Origin: Symbiodinium natans
Lineage: Eukaryota; Sar; Dinophyceae; Suessiales; Symbiodiniaceae
Direction: 5' to 3'
Length of the DNA stretch: 52,000 nucleotides
Assembly (NCBI GenBank): GCA_905221605.1
Contig: CAJNDS010002596.1
Location: forward strand, 174,001-226,000
This document shows positions 19,386 through 30,122 of the stretch, in pieces. How positions within the stretch are numbered: position 1 is the stretch's first letter; each line of letters opens with the position of its first letter. The position numbers and the translations under genes are program-made. The notes beneath the pieces were generated by a model. The model had not been told where the DNA came from. It saw nothing but the letters and a program-made list of their open reading frames with translations, and did not search any database.

Positions 19386-21170
19386 TCATCCTGAAACCCC
19401 GAAAATGCTTGAAATTCCGCACTGAAAGTCCAAAAGGTAGCTTAAAGGATGTTTAGACAGAAGGGGGTTAGATGAAGGTGTCTGGTTAGAAGGGTGCATA
19501 TAGGTTCTTTGTAGGTGTTTGGGGGTTCGGTGGTTTTGGGCTTCTGTGCTGGAATTGGGCGCTTCGAGTTTTAGGCATTCGTGCTTGGCCGACTTAGCTC
19601 TCAGCAAGCATACAATCTCGACGTGGCCCTCGGAAGATGCCTGCATCAGAGCAGTCTGGCCAAGCCTGCTCTGCAAGTTCTTGTCGGCACCAGCGTCCAG
19701 CAGCAAGTGTGCAATCTCGATGTGGCCTTCGGAAGATGCGTGCATCAGAGCGGTTTCGCCGGAACAACTTTGCAAGTTCTTGTCGACGCCGGCGTCCAGC
19801 AGCAAGCGTGCAATCTCGATGCGGCCTTTGGAAGATGCGTGCATCAGAGCAGTCTGGCCAAGCCTGTTCTGCAAGTTCTTGTCGGCGCCGGCGTCCAGCA
19901 GCAAGCGTGCAATCTCGATCTGGCCCTTGGCAGATGCATGCATCAGAGCGGTTTCGTCGGAACAACTTTGCAAGTTCTTGTCGGCGCCGGCGTCCAGCAG
20001 CAAGCGTGCAATCTCGATGTGGCCTTTGGAAGATGCGTGCATCAGAGCAGTCTGGCCAAGCCTGTTCTGCAAGTTCTTGTCGGCGCCGGCGTCCAGCAGC
20101 AAGCGTGCAATCTCGATGTGGCCTTCGGAAGATGCGTGCATCAGAGCGGTTTCGTCGGAACAACTTTGCAAGTTCTTGTCGACGCCGGCGTCCAGCAGCA
20201 AGCGTGCAATCTCGATGCGGCCTTTGGAAGATGCGTGCATCAGAGCAGTCTGGCCAAGCCTGTTCTGCAAGTTCTTGTCGGCGCCGGCGTCCAGCAGCAA
20301 GCGTGCAATCTCGATCTGGCCTTTGGAAGATGCGTGCATCAGAGCGGTTTCGCCGGAACAACTTTGCAAGTTCTTGTCGGTGCCGGCGTCCAGCAGCAAG
20401 CGTGCAATCTCGATCTGGCCCTTGGCAGATGCATGCATCAGAGCGGTTTCGTCGGAACAACTTTGCAAGTTCTTGTCGGCGCCGGCGTCCAGCAGCAAGC
20501 GTGCAATCTCGATGTGGCCTTTGGAAGATGCGTGCATCAGAGCAGTCTGGCCAAGCCTGTTCTGCAAGTTCTTGTCGGCGCCGGCGTCCAGCAGCAAGCG
20601 TGCAATCTCGATCTGGCCTTCGGAAGATGCGTGCATCAGAGCGGTTTCGCCGGAACAACTTTGCAAGTTCTTGTCGGCGCCGGCGTCCAGCAGCAAACGT
20701 ACAATCTCGATATGGCCGTTGGAAGATGCGTGCATGAGAGCGCTCACGAAAAAGACGCCCGGCAAGATGGCGCCAGAGTCCAGCAGCAAATGTACAAACG
20801 CGACGTGGCCCTTAGAAGAAGCGCGTGCGAGGGCGATGGGAGCGGCCCAGGCCTGTAAGACACCAGCTTTCAGCAGGGCACGGCCCACTTCCACATTGCC
20901 TGCATCGACAGCATAATCATGAAACTCGCGCTCAGCCTCAGGCATCTGCTCCGGGCTGAGGACGGATAACAGCACCAGCTGCAGGTCAACGGGCCCGACT
21001 AGAGGATCAGAAGCACCTAAGCATCGACCGTCATTTATAAGCTTTTGAAGGCAGACCGGGAAGCCATGCTGGCTTCGCAAGTGGTGTTTCAAGCCCATCA
21101 CGTCTTCGAACATGTCGTCCGTGGAAGCAGTGGCCAGCTCTTGCCCGGAAACACCCCAGACGCGAAGCAT
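19386..21170 (-). CDS. Ubiquitin-like/ankyrin-repeat protein (594 residues)
   Basis: Intronless. Starts with ATG at 21168-21170 (MLRVWGVSGQELATAS). Residues 1-72 have the length and pattern of a ubiquitin-like fold, with LKHHLRSQHGFP, an NDGRCLG loop and VDLQLVLL at its end. Then come three diverged ankyrin repeats (about 83-165), ten near-identical 33-residue repeats (166-495; pattern DKNLQxxxxxTALMHASSxG, then xIEIARLLLDAGA) and a last, partly degenerate one (496-528). A 66-residue tail without repeats ends at 19386. Repeats alternate between a CSGE/CSDE type and a RLGQ type, which gives a partial 66-residue (198-bp) higher-order period. TALMHAS and LLLDAGA are canonical ankyrin helices, so the product is a protein-binding scaffold, presumably cytosolic (no signal peptide or membrane segment). 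Telomere-like DNA ends only about 20 nt upstream of the ATG. The N-terminus-plus-ankyrin architecture is typical of Symbiodinium-type genomes (my knowledge, not tested here). Confidence 0.9.
   Translation of the reverse strand: MLRVWGVSGQELATASTDDMFEDVMGLKHHLRSQHGFPVCLQKLINDGRCLGASDPLVGPVDLQLVLLSVLSPEQMPEAEREFHDYAVDAGNVEVGRALLKAGVLQAWAAPIALARASSKGHVAFVHLLLDSGAILPGVFFVSALMHASSNGHIEIVRLLLDAGADKNLQSCSGETALMHASSEGQIEIARLLLDAGADKNLQNRLGQTALMHASSKGHIEIARLLLDAGADKNLQSCSDETALMHASAKGQIEIARLLLDAGTDKNLQSCSGETALMHASSKGQIEIARLLLDAGADKNLQNRLGQTALMHASSKGRIEIARLLLDAGVDKNLQSCSDETALMHASSEGHIEIARLLLDAGADKNLQNRLGQTALMHASSKGHIEIARLLLDAGADKNLQSCSDETALMHASAKGQIEIARLLLDAGADKNLQNRLGQTALMHASSKGRIEIARLLLDAGVDKNLQSCSGETALMHASSEGHIEIAHLLLDAGADKNLQSRLGQTALMQASSEGHVEIVCLLRAKSAKHECLKLEAPNSSTEAQNHRTPKHLQRTYMHPSNQTPSSNPLLSKHPLSYLLDFQCGISSIFGVSG
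19665..20675 (-). repeat. 99-bp tandem repeat array encoding ankyrin repeats
   Basis: About ten 99-bp units, almost identical at DNA level, including third codon positions. This points to recent expansion by unequal exchange or gene conversion rather than old, selected repeats. Because 99 is divisible by 3 and the unit has few stops, long frames stay open on the opposite strand and in other frames; these are shadows. Confidence 0.9.
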
Positions 21171-21189
21171 GGCGTGGACTTGAAGGTAA
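21171..21189 (-). promoter_or_regulatory. Very short leader between telomere-like block and ankyrin start codon
   Basis: Only about 19 nt of unique sequence (GTATTACCTTCAAGTCCACG and the next two bases) separate the block TTTAGGG...GGAGTTTAGG (to about 21232) from the ATG. The leader contains TTCAAG and CTTCAAG-like AG sites that could take a trans-spliced leader, but no spliced-leader relic is seen. Any promoter would have to lie in or beyond the telomere-like block. Regulatory function is not shown. Confidence 0.25.
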
Positions 21190-21232
21190 TACCCTAAACT
21201 CCTAAACCCTAAACCCTAAACCCTAAACTCTA

Positions 21233-22078
21233 TAAATAGCTAGAGGTGCCTGCCTGAAGCAAGGGATGAATCTACAGCTCCTAAACCATTAGGGCAAAGG
21301 ATCTAGGCCAGCATCATCGAAGCTTTGGGTGAAGTTGTTGAAGCAAATCTATGCAATGTGAGAAGACGTGGTGAACATCCTCTTGATGTGATTATGTCGG
21401 AGCAAATGGATAAGACGGGCCTGGACGGAGCCAGCAGTTGATAGGGTGCCACGGCATGGGCGGTTTGGGGTTTAGGGGCTTCCCTTTCAAATGTTGGCTT
21501 GATCTTGAGTCCGGTTTCGTACACTTTCAAACCCCGACACCCTAAGACCCCAAAGCCGCGTCACTGAAAACTCCCTAGACCGTAAACTCTACACACTTAA
21601 ACCCCAAAGCCTCCCAACAATTTGAAAAGGTTCGGGGGGGGGGGGGGGGGCGCGGCCTGTTGCCAGTAGTGTCCGACACACTGGACATTCCACGCCTGGG
21701 GCTTTAGCTAGGGCTCGTGGCATTAAGTCATGGGCTTAGGGTTTGGGGATCCGAAACCCCATAACCCTAAACCCTAAACCCCAAACCCTAAGCCCGGTGA
21801 GTGGCTTGGGCTTAGGAAATAAGGTTTCGGCGTGATGTATGGTTTTGGGATTTCAGCCGTGCGGTTTCTACCTGGTTGCCCAGCAACCTGGGATTAAAAG
21901 GGGTGCATTTTTTTGCTGAGAGGGGTTGTTTATAAGGGAATCAAAACCCCCCCCCCCCCGAAAAAAAAAAGGAATAAGGGTACTACTGCGCATCCTAGCT
22001 ACAGTGCCCTGTTTCCCGGGTCGCTCTGTGAACTTTGTTTCCTGCCATTCTGGGTTTGGGCGGGACGTTTGGTGAGAG
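21233..22078. other. Spacer with G17 and C13 runs and a foldback fragment; no gene
   Basis: G17 lies at 21634-21650 and C13 at 21947-21959. At 21870-22000 the arms GGTTGCCCAGCAACCTGGGATTAAAAGGGGTGC and AATAAGGGTACTACTGCGCATCCTAG match the TGGGCAxCC...GGTACTACTGGGCATCC family seen again at 45660-45820. The rest has scattered CCCTAAA motifs. Confidence 0.55.
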
Positions 22079-22288
22079 GGTTAGGGTTTAGGGTTTAGGG
22101 TTTAGGGTTTAGGGTTTAGGGTTTAGGGTTTAGGGTTTAGGGTTTAGGGTATAGGGTATACGGTTTAGGGTTCAGGGTTCAGGGTTCACGGTTCAGGGTT
22201 CAGGGTTCAGGGTTCAGGGTTCAGGGTTCAGGGTTTAGGGTTTAGGGTTCAGGGTTTAGGGTTTAGGGTTTAGGGTTTAGGGTTTAGG
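22079..22288. repeat. TTTAGGG array with an internal TTCAGGG-homogenised block
   Basis: About nine TTTAGGG copies, then about ten copies of the variant TTCAGGG (22167-22234), then TTTAGGG again. The variant block shows local spread of one point change through neighbouring units. Confidence 0.95.
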
Positions 22289-22840
22289 CTCAGAACAGCT
22301 TCTGTGGCAGCTGAACCCAAGCCACATGAATCTCATTCCCGAGAGCTTGGGAGGTTCTGTGGCAATGAGGGTACTACTGGGTTTAGGGTTTAGGGTTTAG
22401 GGTTTCGGGCCTTTTCGAACGCTGAGCCCGAAACGACAAGGGTCACCAGCGGAAAAGGGTAGCCACGGGCCGCTTAAACCCTGTACATGTCAATCGCTGT
22501 AAAGAAGTCGCGAAGATCCCAACCCTCGATCCTGTCACCCAGAAGCACTTTAGAAGTATCTCAACAGTCATAAAACATAAGAATGAGCATGAGGCATGAG
22601 AATAAAAGCCACATAGAAGGAAGAGGTAGACCAATTGAAAATGCTAAACATGAGACGAGTGAGATTAGTGAGAATACTGAGAATAGCGAGAAGAAGAAAA
22701 TCATCAGGCGAATGAAAATAAGAAAACAAGGGTGAGAATACTGAGAACTAGGCATCTCACACAAAAGCGTCATACTGAGAATGCTAATGATAATGATAAT
22801 GATACGGAAAAATACTCAAGCTCACTAAGACAGTTTCGTA

Positions 22841-22927
22841 TTTCGATGTTCCCCCTTGTACTAACAGTCCTTATACCCCTAGTATTCCCCCTGATTTGGA
22901 CTTCTAGTATAAGGGGGAGCATCCGAA
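22841..22927. mobile_element. Foldback MITE, TTGGGATGTTCCCCC family, copy 1 (diverged)
   Basis: Left end TTTCGATGTTCCCCCTTGTA plus CTAACAGTCCTTATA; right end CTAGTATAAGGGGGAGCATC. No convincing target duplication. Confidence 0.65.
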
Positions 22928-23140
22928 CACATTTTAAAAGTCTAAAGTATAGTTCCGGCCCCGGAGGCCTGGTGCGGAACCCTGAACCCTAAACCCTAAA
23001 AACTTTAAACCCTAACATCAAAAACAAACCCCCAAAGTCAGCAGCTGGAGCTGCGCAAGCCCCAGCTTCCTGGACAGAACGCGGCCCGCCAAAACTAAAA
23101 CCCAAAAGCCCCCGTCGTTTTTCAGGTTTCCACCATAAAA

Positions 23141-23251
23141 CTTGGGATGTTCCCGCTGATACTAACAGTCCAGCCTTAATAGGGATTATAGTAGAGGGTA
23201 CTACAATCCCTACTAAGGACTCCTAGCATAAGGGGAACATCCTCATCCCAC
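23141..23251. mobile_element. Foldback MITE, TTGGGATGTTCCCCC family, copy 2, with 8-bp target duplication
   Basis: The left arm starts CTTGGGATGTTCCC and contains ACTAACAGTCC and TTAATAGGGATTATAGTA. The right arm mirrors it: TACTACAATCCCTACTAAGG, then ACTCCTAGCATAAGGGGAAC and ATCC. It is flanked by the perfect direct repeat CCATAAAA (23133-23140 and 23252-23259). An 8-bp duplication is typical of hAT transposons. Confidence 0.8.
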
Positions 23252-23598
23252 CCATAAAAGTCTTGTTTGAACACGCGCCGGAATGTCCAATTCCAAGCTC
23301 AAGAAAAACTGGCAAGCGTGGTGCAAAAAGCGCAATGGACGCGTTTTCCTGGTGCACATTGCATCGTTTGCGGGGGGAGTTTTTGAGCTTCAGGTTTGGT
23401 GTGAGTGTAGGTTTTTTTTTCTGGAGGGGAGGCCTGGAAGCGTTTGGTAAACCCTAAACCCTAAACCCTTGAAACACACCCGAACCGAAGAAGCAAAATT
23501 GAGAATGCCTCAGAAGTGGAAACTGGGTGCCCGCGCACGTAGAAGCCTGCTTCGATGGGCAAGCCCGCCATGGAAGCCATCGTGTTTCCACCTACTTT

Positions 23599-23670
23599 GT
23601 AGGGTTTAGGGTTTAGGGTTTAGGGTTTAGGGTTTAGGGTTTAGGGTTTAGGATTTAGGGTTTAGGGTTA
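23599..23670. repeat. (TTTAGGG)n telomere-like array
   Basis: About ten heptamers with one TTTAGGA variant. Confidence 0.95.
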
Positions 23671-24752
23671 TTCCTTAGGCCCTTGTGGAACGTCCCTTTT
23701 GGGTTTAGGGCTTAGAGCTTTTTCGGGGGGGGGGGGGGGGGTCAAGTCTATTTTTCGGGTTTTTATGTACAAGGCCATGCTAAAAGGCAGGCTGTGGACT
23801 AGCGTTTGCCAGAGGAACCTTCGACATGAAACCCTAAACCCTAAACCCTAAACCCTTTTGGGGACTACCAGGATGGGCCATTATACCCCAAAACCTCCTC
23901 AAAAGGCCCGTTTATAGGGTGAGTTATGGGGATTACAAGGCCTGCTAGCCCATGCTGGTAGGCTTACTTGTTGGGGACTTACGTAAAAGCATAAACCCTA
24001 AACCCGCCTAAACCCTGACCCCTAAACCCTAAGCCCAAGACCCTAAACCCTAAACCCTAAACCCTAAACCCTAAGCCCTAAACCCTAAACCTTAGTGGTC
24101 CTAGTGGAAGGATACCAGGGGGGGGTTCGGAGAAAGGGCGGAAGGTCTCAGCAGGGCAGGGAGCTGGCGAAAGCGTCATGCCCGTGGAATGATAGGTGAT
24201 ACCCAAGCGCTTAGGGTTTAGGGTTTAGGGTTTAGGGTTTAGGATTCAGGGTTTAGGGGGCCCTGTGAACATTAAAATCACCATGGGCTGTATAAGAATT
24301 ACATAGGGGATTGAGGCTAGCAAACATCTACCCCCTGGCAACATGTCGTCATCATGCGCAAGACCAGGATGGAAGTCGAATCCTGCTTTTCTCGGCCCTA
24401 AACCCTAAACCCTAAACCCTAAACCCTAAACCCTAAACCCTAAACCGGAAAGCCTCCACTTAGAACATCTTTAAGTCGGGGCTAGGGTTAAGGGCTCCAA
24501 TCCATTGAGTCCTGGTGCCACGCAAGTCGACCAGCTCAAGGCAGCTTTCAAACCTAAACCCCAGGCCCTAAACCCTAAACCCTAAACCCTAAACCCTAAA
24601 CCCTAAACCCTAAACCCCAAAGCTGGTTTTAGGGTTAGGGTTTCCGGGCTGCCGAAGCCCGGGTGGATCTGTGCGCGACAAGAAACCTGAAACTCCATTA
24701 ACTACATACGATACAGGCAGGGCTGTATAGCCCTCAGAGCCAAGAGAAAATA

Positions 24753-24854
24753 GGGGGTTTACGAAATCGGGGCCCCGAAACACGATCCCAAGTAGTAATT
24801 AGGGCCCCGTATAAGACGGACCCCAATAAGGTACCCCGAATTTCGGAAACCCCC
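24753..24854. mobile_element. Foldback element, GGGGGTTTMCGAAAT family
   Basis: The left arm GGGGGTTTACGAAATCGGGG pairs with the right arm CCCCGAATTTCGGAAACCCC. The inner part GGACCCCAATAAGGTACCCC is shared with copies near 17.9, 18.8 and 31.0 kb. No clear target duplication. Confidence 0.65.
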
Positions 24855-25832
24855 ACATGTACATCTTATTTCCGAATCAACCAACGCCCCAAAACCCCAT
24901 AATTGGGAGTGGTTCAACACACCTGTCTCCCCACCGCAACTAGGACCATGCGGTAAGACTCCCTTTTTTCGTAAGGAATTCTCTTTCTCAGGGGCGCTTG
25001 TCCCATGGACCTGTGGAACAGCCCCCTGAACCCTGAACCCTAAACCCTAAATCCTAAACCCTGAACCGCTGCCTACAACGGACAGATCCAGGGTGGAGAG
25101 GTTCATGTTCTCCAACCTCGCAGTCGCAGTGGAGCATATTAGGGTTTAGGGTTTTTAGGTTTTGGGGGTTTAGGGTAAGCTGAGGGCATGCTTAGTTAGA
25201 ATGGACGCTTTGGGTCGTTTCTACGATAATGTGTAGAGCGGGGATTTTGTCTACTTTCTGGCTTTGCTGAGAGCCTTGAAGGTACATGCTTTGCTGTAAG
25301 CACGCTTTTCAAGCAGGACAACTAGAGTGCTTTAGATCTGAGGTCACAAAAAACTGTCTGGAAAAGGTGAGCCTGACATCTTTCTAAGGTGGCCGTACTT
25401 TGGGGCTTAGAGTTTAGGGTTTGAAGGTTCATGTGTACTTCTTAAGTAGAGTTCTCCCACTCGGCACATGGGTGTGTCCCTGGCCTGCGGATTAGACCTC
25501 CGACTTTCCCCGCAACCTCCAGAAGACACCGCCAAAGCAAGTACTTTGCTCTGAGCCCCTAAACCCAAACCCTAAACTTACAAACCTCCAAGTCCCACCC
25601 CCAGACCCCAAACCCAAAGTCTCGAAGCACGTCGACTTTTACAGAGGTTTGGGCTGAACCCTAAACCCTAAACCCTAAACCCTAAACCCTAAACCCAAAC
25701 CCTAAACCCTAAACCCTAAACCCTAAACCCTAAACCCTAAACCCCATCCAACTACAGGTGTCCGATGTGTTGTTGCATTGCCTCTCACACCTGGAGTTGG
25801 ATGACTTGCTCTAACCCCCCCCCCCCCCCGGT

Positions 25833-26006
25833 TTCTTAGTAGGGAATGAGGGAATGAGGCACGTCATACCCACCTATACATATATATATATATATATGTA
25901 TATATATATGTATATGATGTATCAGATATATATATATATACACATACCCTGTCAGGGATTATATAGGGTACCTCATTCCCCTCAATCCACCATTCCCTAC
26001 TAAGAA
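25833..26006. mobile_element. Foldback element with TTTCTTAGTAGGGAATG ends and AT core
   Basis: The left end TTTCTTAGTAGGGAATGAGG pairs with the right end CATTCCCTACTAAGAA. The centre holds (TA)n runs (25877-25935). A diverged relative lies at about 33300-33390. It follows directly on a C15 run. Confidence 0.7.
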
Positions 26007-26510
26007 GCAGTACTAGGATGGCCCTCATCTGAATATGATCCTCTTAAACCCAATAAGGGAAAATATCAAACTCCCCAAGGGCCTACCTAGAGTTATATAG
26101 GGGCCGGAATCATTACCAATAGTATTCCCTTATGGTCCCTTCATACTTATACTACAATACCCCCCCCCCCCCTTCCCCCCAAATAAAAAACCAAAAAAAA
26201 ATATAATTCCCATTATTCAGGCCCTAAACCCTAAACCCTAAACCCTAAACCCTAAACCCTAATCTATGAAATTACGTAAGCTGCCGATCACGGAGTGCGC
26301 CTGCCAATCCTCGCAGTGATTCCCGGTTCGCACCGCCGCGGGCGTGAGGACAGGACCTGGCTGAGGATTTTGAGGGGGCCTTTAGGGCTTAGGAGGTTTA
26401 GGGTTTAGGGTTTAGGGTTTAGGGTTTAGGGTTTAGGGTTTAGGGTTAGTTGGGGCTTACGGGGTCTTGGGGTTGCTGATTTCTAGGTGAAGATTAGGGT
26501 TGCTCTGGTT

Positions 26511-27830
26511 TCTAGGTTGTTTTGTTAAAGCCTTTACAGGCTAGCTTAAGCTGCTTTTTTGGAGAGTTGTTCGGGTCTGTGGTGTTTGGCTCATGGGCAT
26601 TCGGGGTATGGTTTCTCTTGCTTGTTAAGAAGAATTCCAACTTGGCATGGCCGGGGTGGGGGAGGGGGTGGGGGGGGGGGGAAGGTCGAGCCACGCCCCA
26701 GCAGGCGAAACAGGTTTACCTTTCAACTACGGGAGGACCTTGCTAGACTATGTATACCCCAAAAAGGTTCAAGGTTACCTACTCAGCTCCTAAGTTAACA
26801 ACCAGAAACATAGATTTTTGTAGGTTTTATAAATTACTCCTGCAAGGATTCCCAGGTAACGTACAAAAAACAAGTTTTGGGTTTCTTAAGGTAGGGATTA
26901 GGGGCTCAGGTGGGTTTAGGGTTTGGGGTTTAGGCTAACGGTTTAGGGTTTAGGGTTTAATTAGGGATCCTAAGCTCTTGGGGTTGTTTCATGGTCCCTT
27001 CATCGGGGTCCTGAATTGCGTGGGGAAACGGTATATACCCCTTATACAAAAGCCCATTTTTCACAACCCTTAGAAATTAACGGACCATATTAAGGTACCA
27101 TGTAACTTCCCTTAGACTAAACCCTAAACCCTAAACCAAAAGACCTCAAACCGAACTCCACTGAGGACCCAGCCAAGTCTTGGTTGTAGATTCCGCCCCC
27201 TTTGTCCTCGATGCCTGATGGAAGGCCAGGTCTGTCGGCAAAGTGTTCTCGAAACCTCTTTCCCTACCAACCCTAAACCCTAAACCCTTAAATTGTCATG
27301 AAGCCACTAAGACCCAACGAGCCTGACAAAGCAAGCCGGGGGGAAGCCCACCCGCACCGAGAAAGCCCCCGGCCCCCACTGAGAGCCAGGCCGTAACCAG
27401 CGCCGAGAGGCAGCTGCTCCTGGTGAGTTAAGAGCTCCATGCTCCATGCGGTGTTACGGTTTAGGGTTTAGGGTTTAGGGTTTAGGGTTTAGGGTTTGGG
27501 TGTGGCGTTTATCGGGTTGAGCCCACCCCAAAGTAGGGCCTCTGAGCCGGCGCCCCCCCCCCCCCCCACCAAGAAAAAACCAATCCCCTGAGGAACCTGA
27601 GGCCCAAGCCCCTGCTGTGTCGAGCTTTGCTTTTTGGAAACTGACTCGTAACCCTAAACCCTAACCCCAAAACCCTAAAACCCCCCTGCCGGCTCACATA
27701 ATCTCCAGCGGGCACCGAGGATGGGAAAACCCTCTGAAAACATCTTCCTGAACATGATCCTCTTAAACCTCAGATTCGAAAACATGAGATGTAAGGGCCT
27801 ACCTAGCACAGCAACATACCCTGAACCCTT
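26511..27830. other. Spacer region with scattered telomere-like motifs; no gene
   Basis: TTTAGGG block at 27454-27498, short CCCTAAA runs at 27115-27135 and 27268-27290, C15 at 27553-27567, G10 near 26670. A weak foldback lies at about 26960-27115 (GGTCCCTTCATCGGGGTCC and GGACCATATTAAGGTACCAT). Short open frames here have no family resemblance. Confidence 0.65.
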
Positions 27831-27834
27831 AAAC

Positions 27835-27976
27835 CCTTAAACCCTAAAACCCTAAAACCCTAAAACCCTAAAACCCTAAAACCCTAAAACCCTAAAACCC
27901 TAAAACCCTAAAACCCTAAAACCCTAAAACCCTAAAACCCTAAAACCCTAAAACCCTAAAACCCTAAAACCCTAAG
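27835..27976. repeat. (CCCTAAAA)n octamer array
   Basis: About 17 almost perfect 8-mers, the longest homogeneous octamer block in the left part of the domain. Confidence 0.95.
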
Positions 27977-29961
27977 CCCTGAACATCTGACTTCCCAGCA
28001 TCTCCTGGTGGCGATCCAAATCTTCGGCCGTCCTTCGCGGATTTGCCCCAGGGATGCTGTTCACTCACGCCCTGCTTTGGAGTAGACCCTGGAAAACAAA
28101 GTATGTATGTACATATATATATATATATACATACAGTTACATATATATATATATATAGATATGTAGTTGTTTTTTGTTTTTTAAGGGTTTAGGGTTTATG
28201 GCTTAGGGCTTAGGGTTTTAAGGTACAAGTAGCTATCACGGGAACCCAGGACCAAAAAGCCCTTGGGGGCTACATGAGCCCTAAAAGGGTTTATGGTTCA
28301 TACACCAGGGTATATTCGGTTTCGGGTTTAGGGTTTAGGGTTTAGGGTTTACGCCAATTTTAGGGTTCATGTCGCCCCCGAGGCACTCGCAGATTCAAGG
28401 CAAATCGTAGCCCTCAACTGCGCCAAACCTTTAACGTCAACCAAAAACCCCTAAACCCCTCAACCCTAAACCCTAAGCCCTAACCCCTAAACCCCAAACC
28501 CAAAACCCTAAACCGGCCTGGAGCCCTAAACATACTTCAGGACGAAAACGACCCTAATCCCTAAAGTCTCTAAACCCTGAGCATCCCGAAGCCCTAATCC
28601 CCAGAGTCCCCCTAACTCACACCTACAAACCCTAATCCCTACAGTCGGTCCCTGAACCCTCAACATCCGTACAAACCCTAAACCCTAGCCCTAAACCCTA
28701 AACCCTAAGCCCTAAACCTAAACCCTAAACCCTAAACCCTACAACTGCCCCACGCAAGGGTCCTCGACTCGAGATCCATACAGGTCCAGGCCTTGGCCGT
28801 TTGTGCGTTTAGGTGTTTGGGGTGCATCGGTTTAGGGTTTAGGGCTAGGGTTTAGGGTTTAGGGTTTAGAGTTTAGGGTTTAGGGTTTTGGGTTTAGGGT
28901 TTAGGGTTCAGGGTTTAAGGTTTAGGGTTGTTTAGGGCATAGGGATTAGGGTTTAGGGTTAGGCTTTGGGGTGCTTGGGGTTCAGGGGTTTAGTTTAGGG
29001 TTTAGGTGTTGAGGTATTTGGGGGTTGGGGTTCATGGGTTTGAGTTTGGGTTTTTTGTACGGCTCGGGCACCAAGGCTTCCAGGCGGGTGAGTGTGCGCC
29101 GTGCTTGCATACTTGCATATTATAAAGTTCTTGGCGCGTGGATGCGTCGTTCTTCTGCTTTGTGGCATTCGGGGATTACAGTGCTTATAGGGCAGCATAC
29201 TGTGCGCAGAACTCGGGTTTGAATCGCTTTTGAAGCGCGAAGTACTAGGTCAGCAGGTGCCGCATCACCCTAAACCCCAGAAACCCCCCAGAGCCCTAGA
29301 CCCCCTAAGCCGCAAACATGCGGAGAAGAAAAGCGTTTGCCCGATAAGCCCTGTGAACATTCGCCAGGAACCCCCGTACGCTGACAGGTTCTCTATGTTA
29401 CCCGGGATAGGGTTGAAGATTTGCAAGGGGTTCTTCAGGGGAACCTAGGAAAAGAGAAAGGGTGCCCTTGATCTAGGAAGATTCCCGTTAGCTCTACCGC
29501 GTATATACGGCGCCATATGTTGCGGGTACAACAACCGCTGGAGAACGGACCACCAAACCACCTCTGAACACACCACTATAACTAACCCCCAAATTCCAGA
29601 ACCCTACGTGCAACCAGCAAACAGCCTCGGCCTTTTCCTTCTGAACCCTACGTGCAGCCATCAAACAGCCTCAGCCTTTTTCTTCTGCCCTGAACCTGAA
29701 ACCCTAAACCCCTAACCCCTAAACCCCTAAACCCCTAAACCCCTAAACCCCTAAACCCCTAAAACCCTAAACCCTAAACCCCTAAACCCCTAAACCCTAA
29801 ACCCTGTAGGAAATGCTGCGGCCAAGCCCAGCACCGGCAAAAGGTAAAGCCGGATTTTGGGATCCCCCGGATCTCCGTAGACATCCTCAAAGGGGAGGGT
29901 TTGGGGTTTGGGGTTAGGGTTTAGGGTTTAGGGTTTGGGGTTTGGGGTTTAGGGTTTGGGG

Positions 29962-30122
29962 CTGGGGATGTTCCCCCTCACTCATACTGACAGTCCTTAA
30001 TGGGGATTGTAGTACCCCCCCCCCCCCTATTCTAATCCTATTATGGAAACCCTAAACCCTAAACCCTGAACAATAAAAACCTTAAACCCTAAACCCTAAA
30101 CAGTATAAGGGGGAACATCCCA
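29962..30122. mobile_element. Foldback MITE, TTGGGATGTTCCCCC family, copy 3, containing telomere-like repeats
   Basis: Left end GGGGATGTTCCCCCTCACTC plus ATACTGACAGTCCTTAATGG; right end AGTATAAGGGGGAACATCCC. Between the arms lie C13 (30015-30027) and CCCTAAACCCTAAACCCTGAA-like and further CCCTAAA units (about 30049-30100). So telomere-like sequence sits inside a transposon-like element. Confidence 0.75.

Larger units (their letters stand above)
22289..23590. other. Mixed region with purine-rich stretch and two foldback elements; no gene
   Basis: A TTTAGGG block lies at 22379-22405. Near 22560-22800 one strand is purine-rich with repeated TGAGAATACTGAGAA (about 22673, 22734) and an AATGAT microrepeat. 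Foldback elements are listed separately. I see no supported gene. Confidence 0.7.
23671..26510. repeat. Dense telomere-like blocks in both orientations; no gene
   Basis: CCCTAAA blocks at 23828-23855, 23990-24094, 24394-24447, 24566-24616, 25657-25745 and 26220-26263; TTTAGGG blocks at 24209-24257, 25138-25160 and 26394-26448. Homopolymers: G17 at 23725-23741, C15 at 25815-25829, C13 at 26160-26172. Orientation switches every few hundred bases. No gene is supported in the spacers. Confidence 0.85.

Noticed and set aside
19519-20916. Long open frames on the plus strand (up to 465 codons) and a second minus frame across the ankyrin gene
   Set aside because: They arise because the 99-bp unit is a multiple of three and has few stops. 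The minus-strand frame that gives canonical ankyrin repeats and the ubiquitin-like start explains the region.
21230-21240. TATAAATA as a TATA box of the ankyrin gene
   Set aside because: It lies about 60 bp upstream but reads TATTTATA on the gene's strand, and dinoflagellate promoters rarely use TATA boxes. No other support.
22555-22800. Possible small gene in the purine-rich stretch
   Set aside because: Open frames are short and arise from biased, microrepeat-like sequence (TGAGAATAC, AATGAT).
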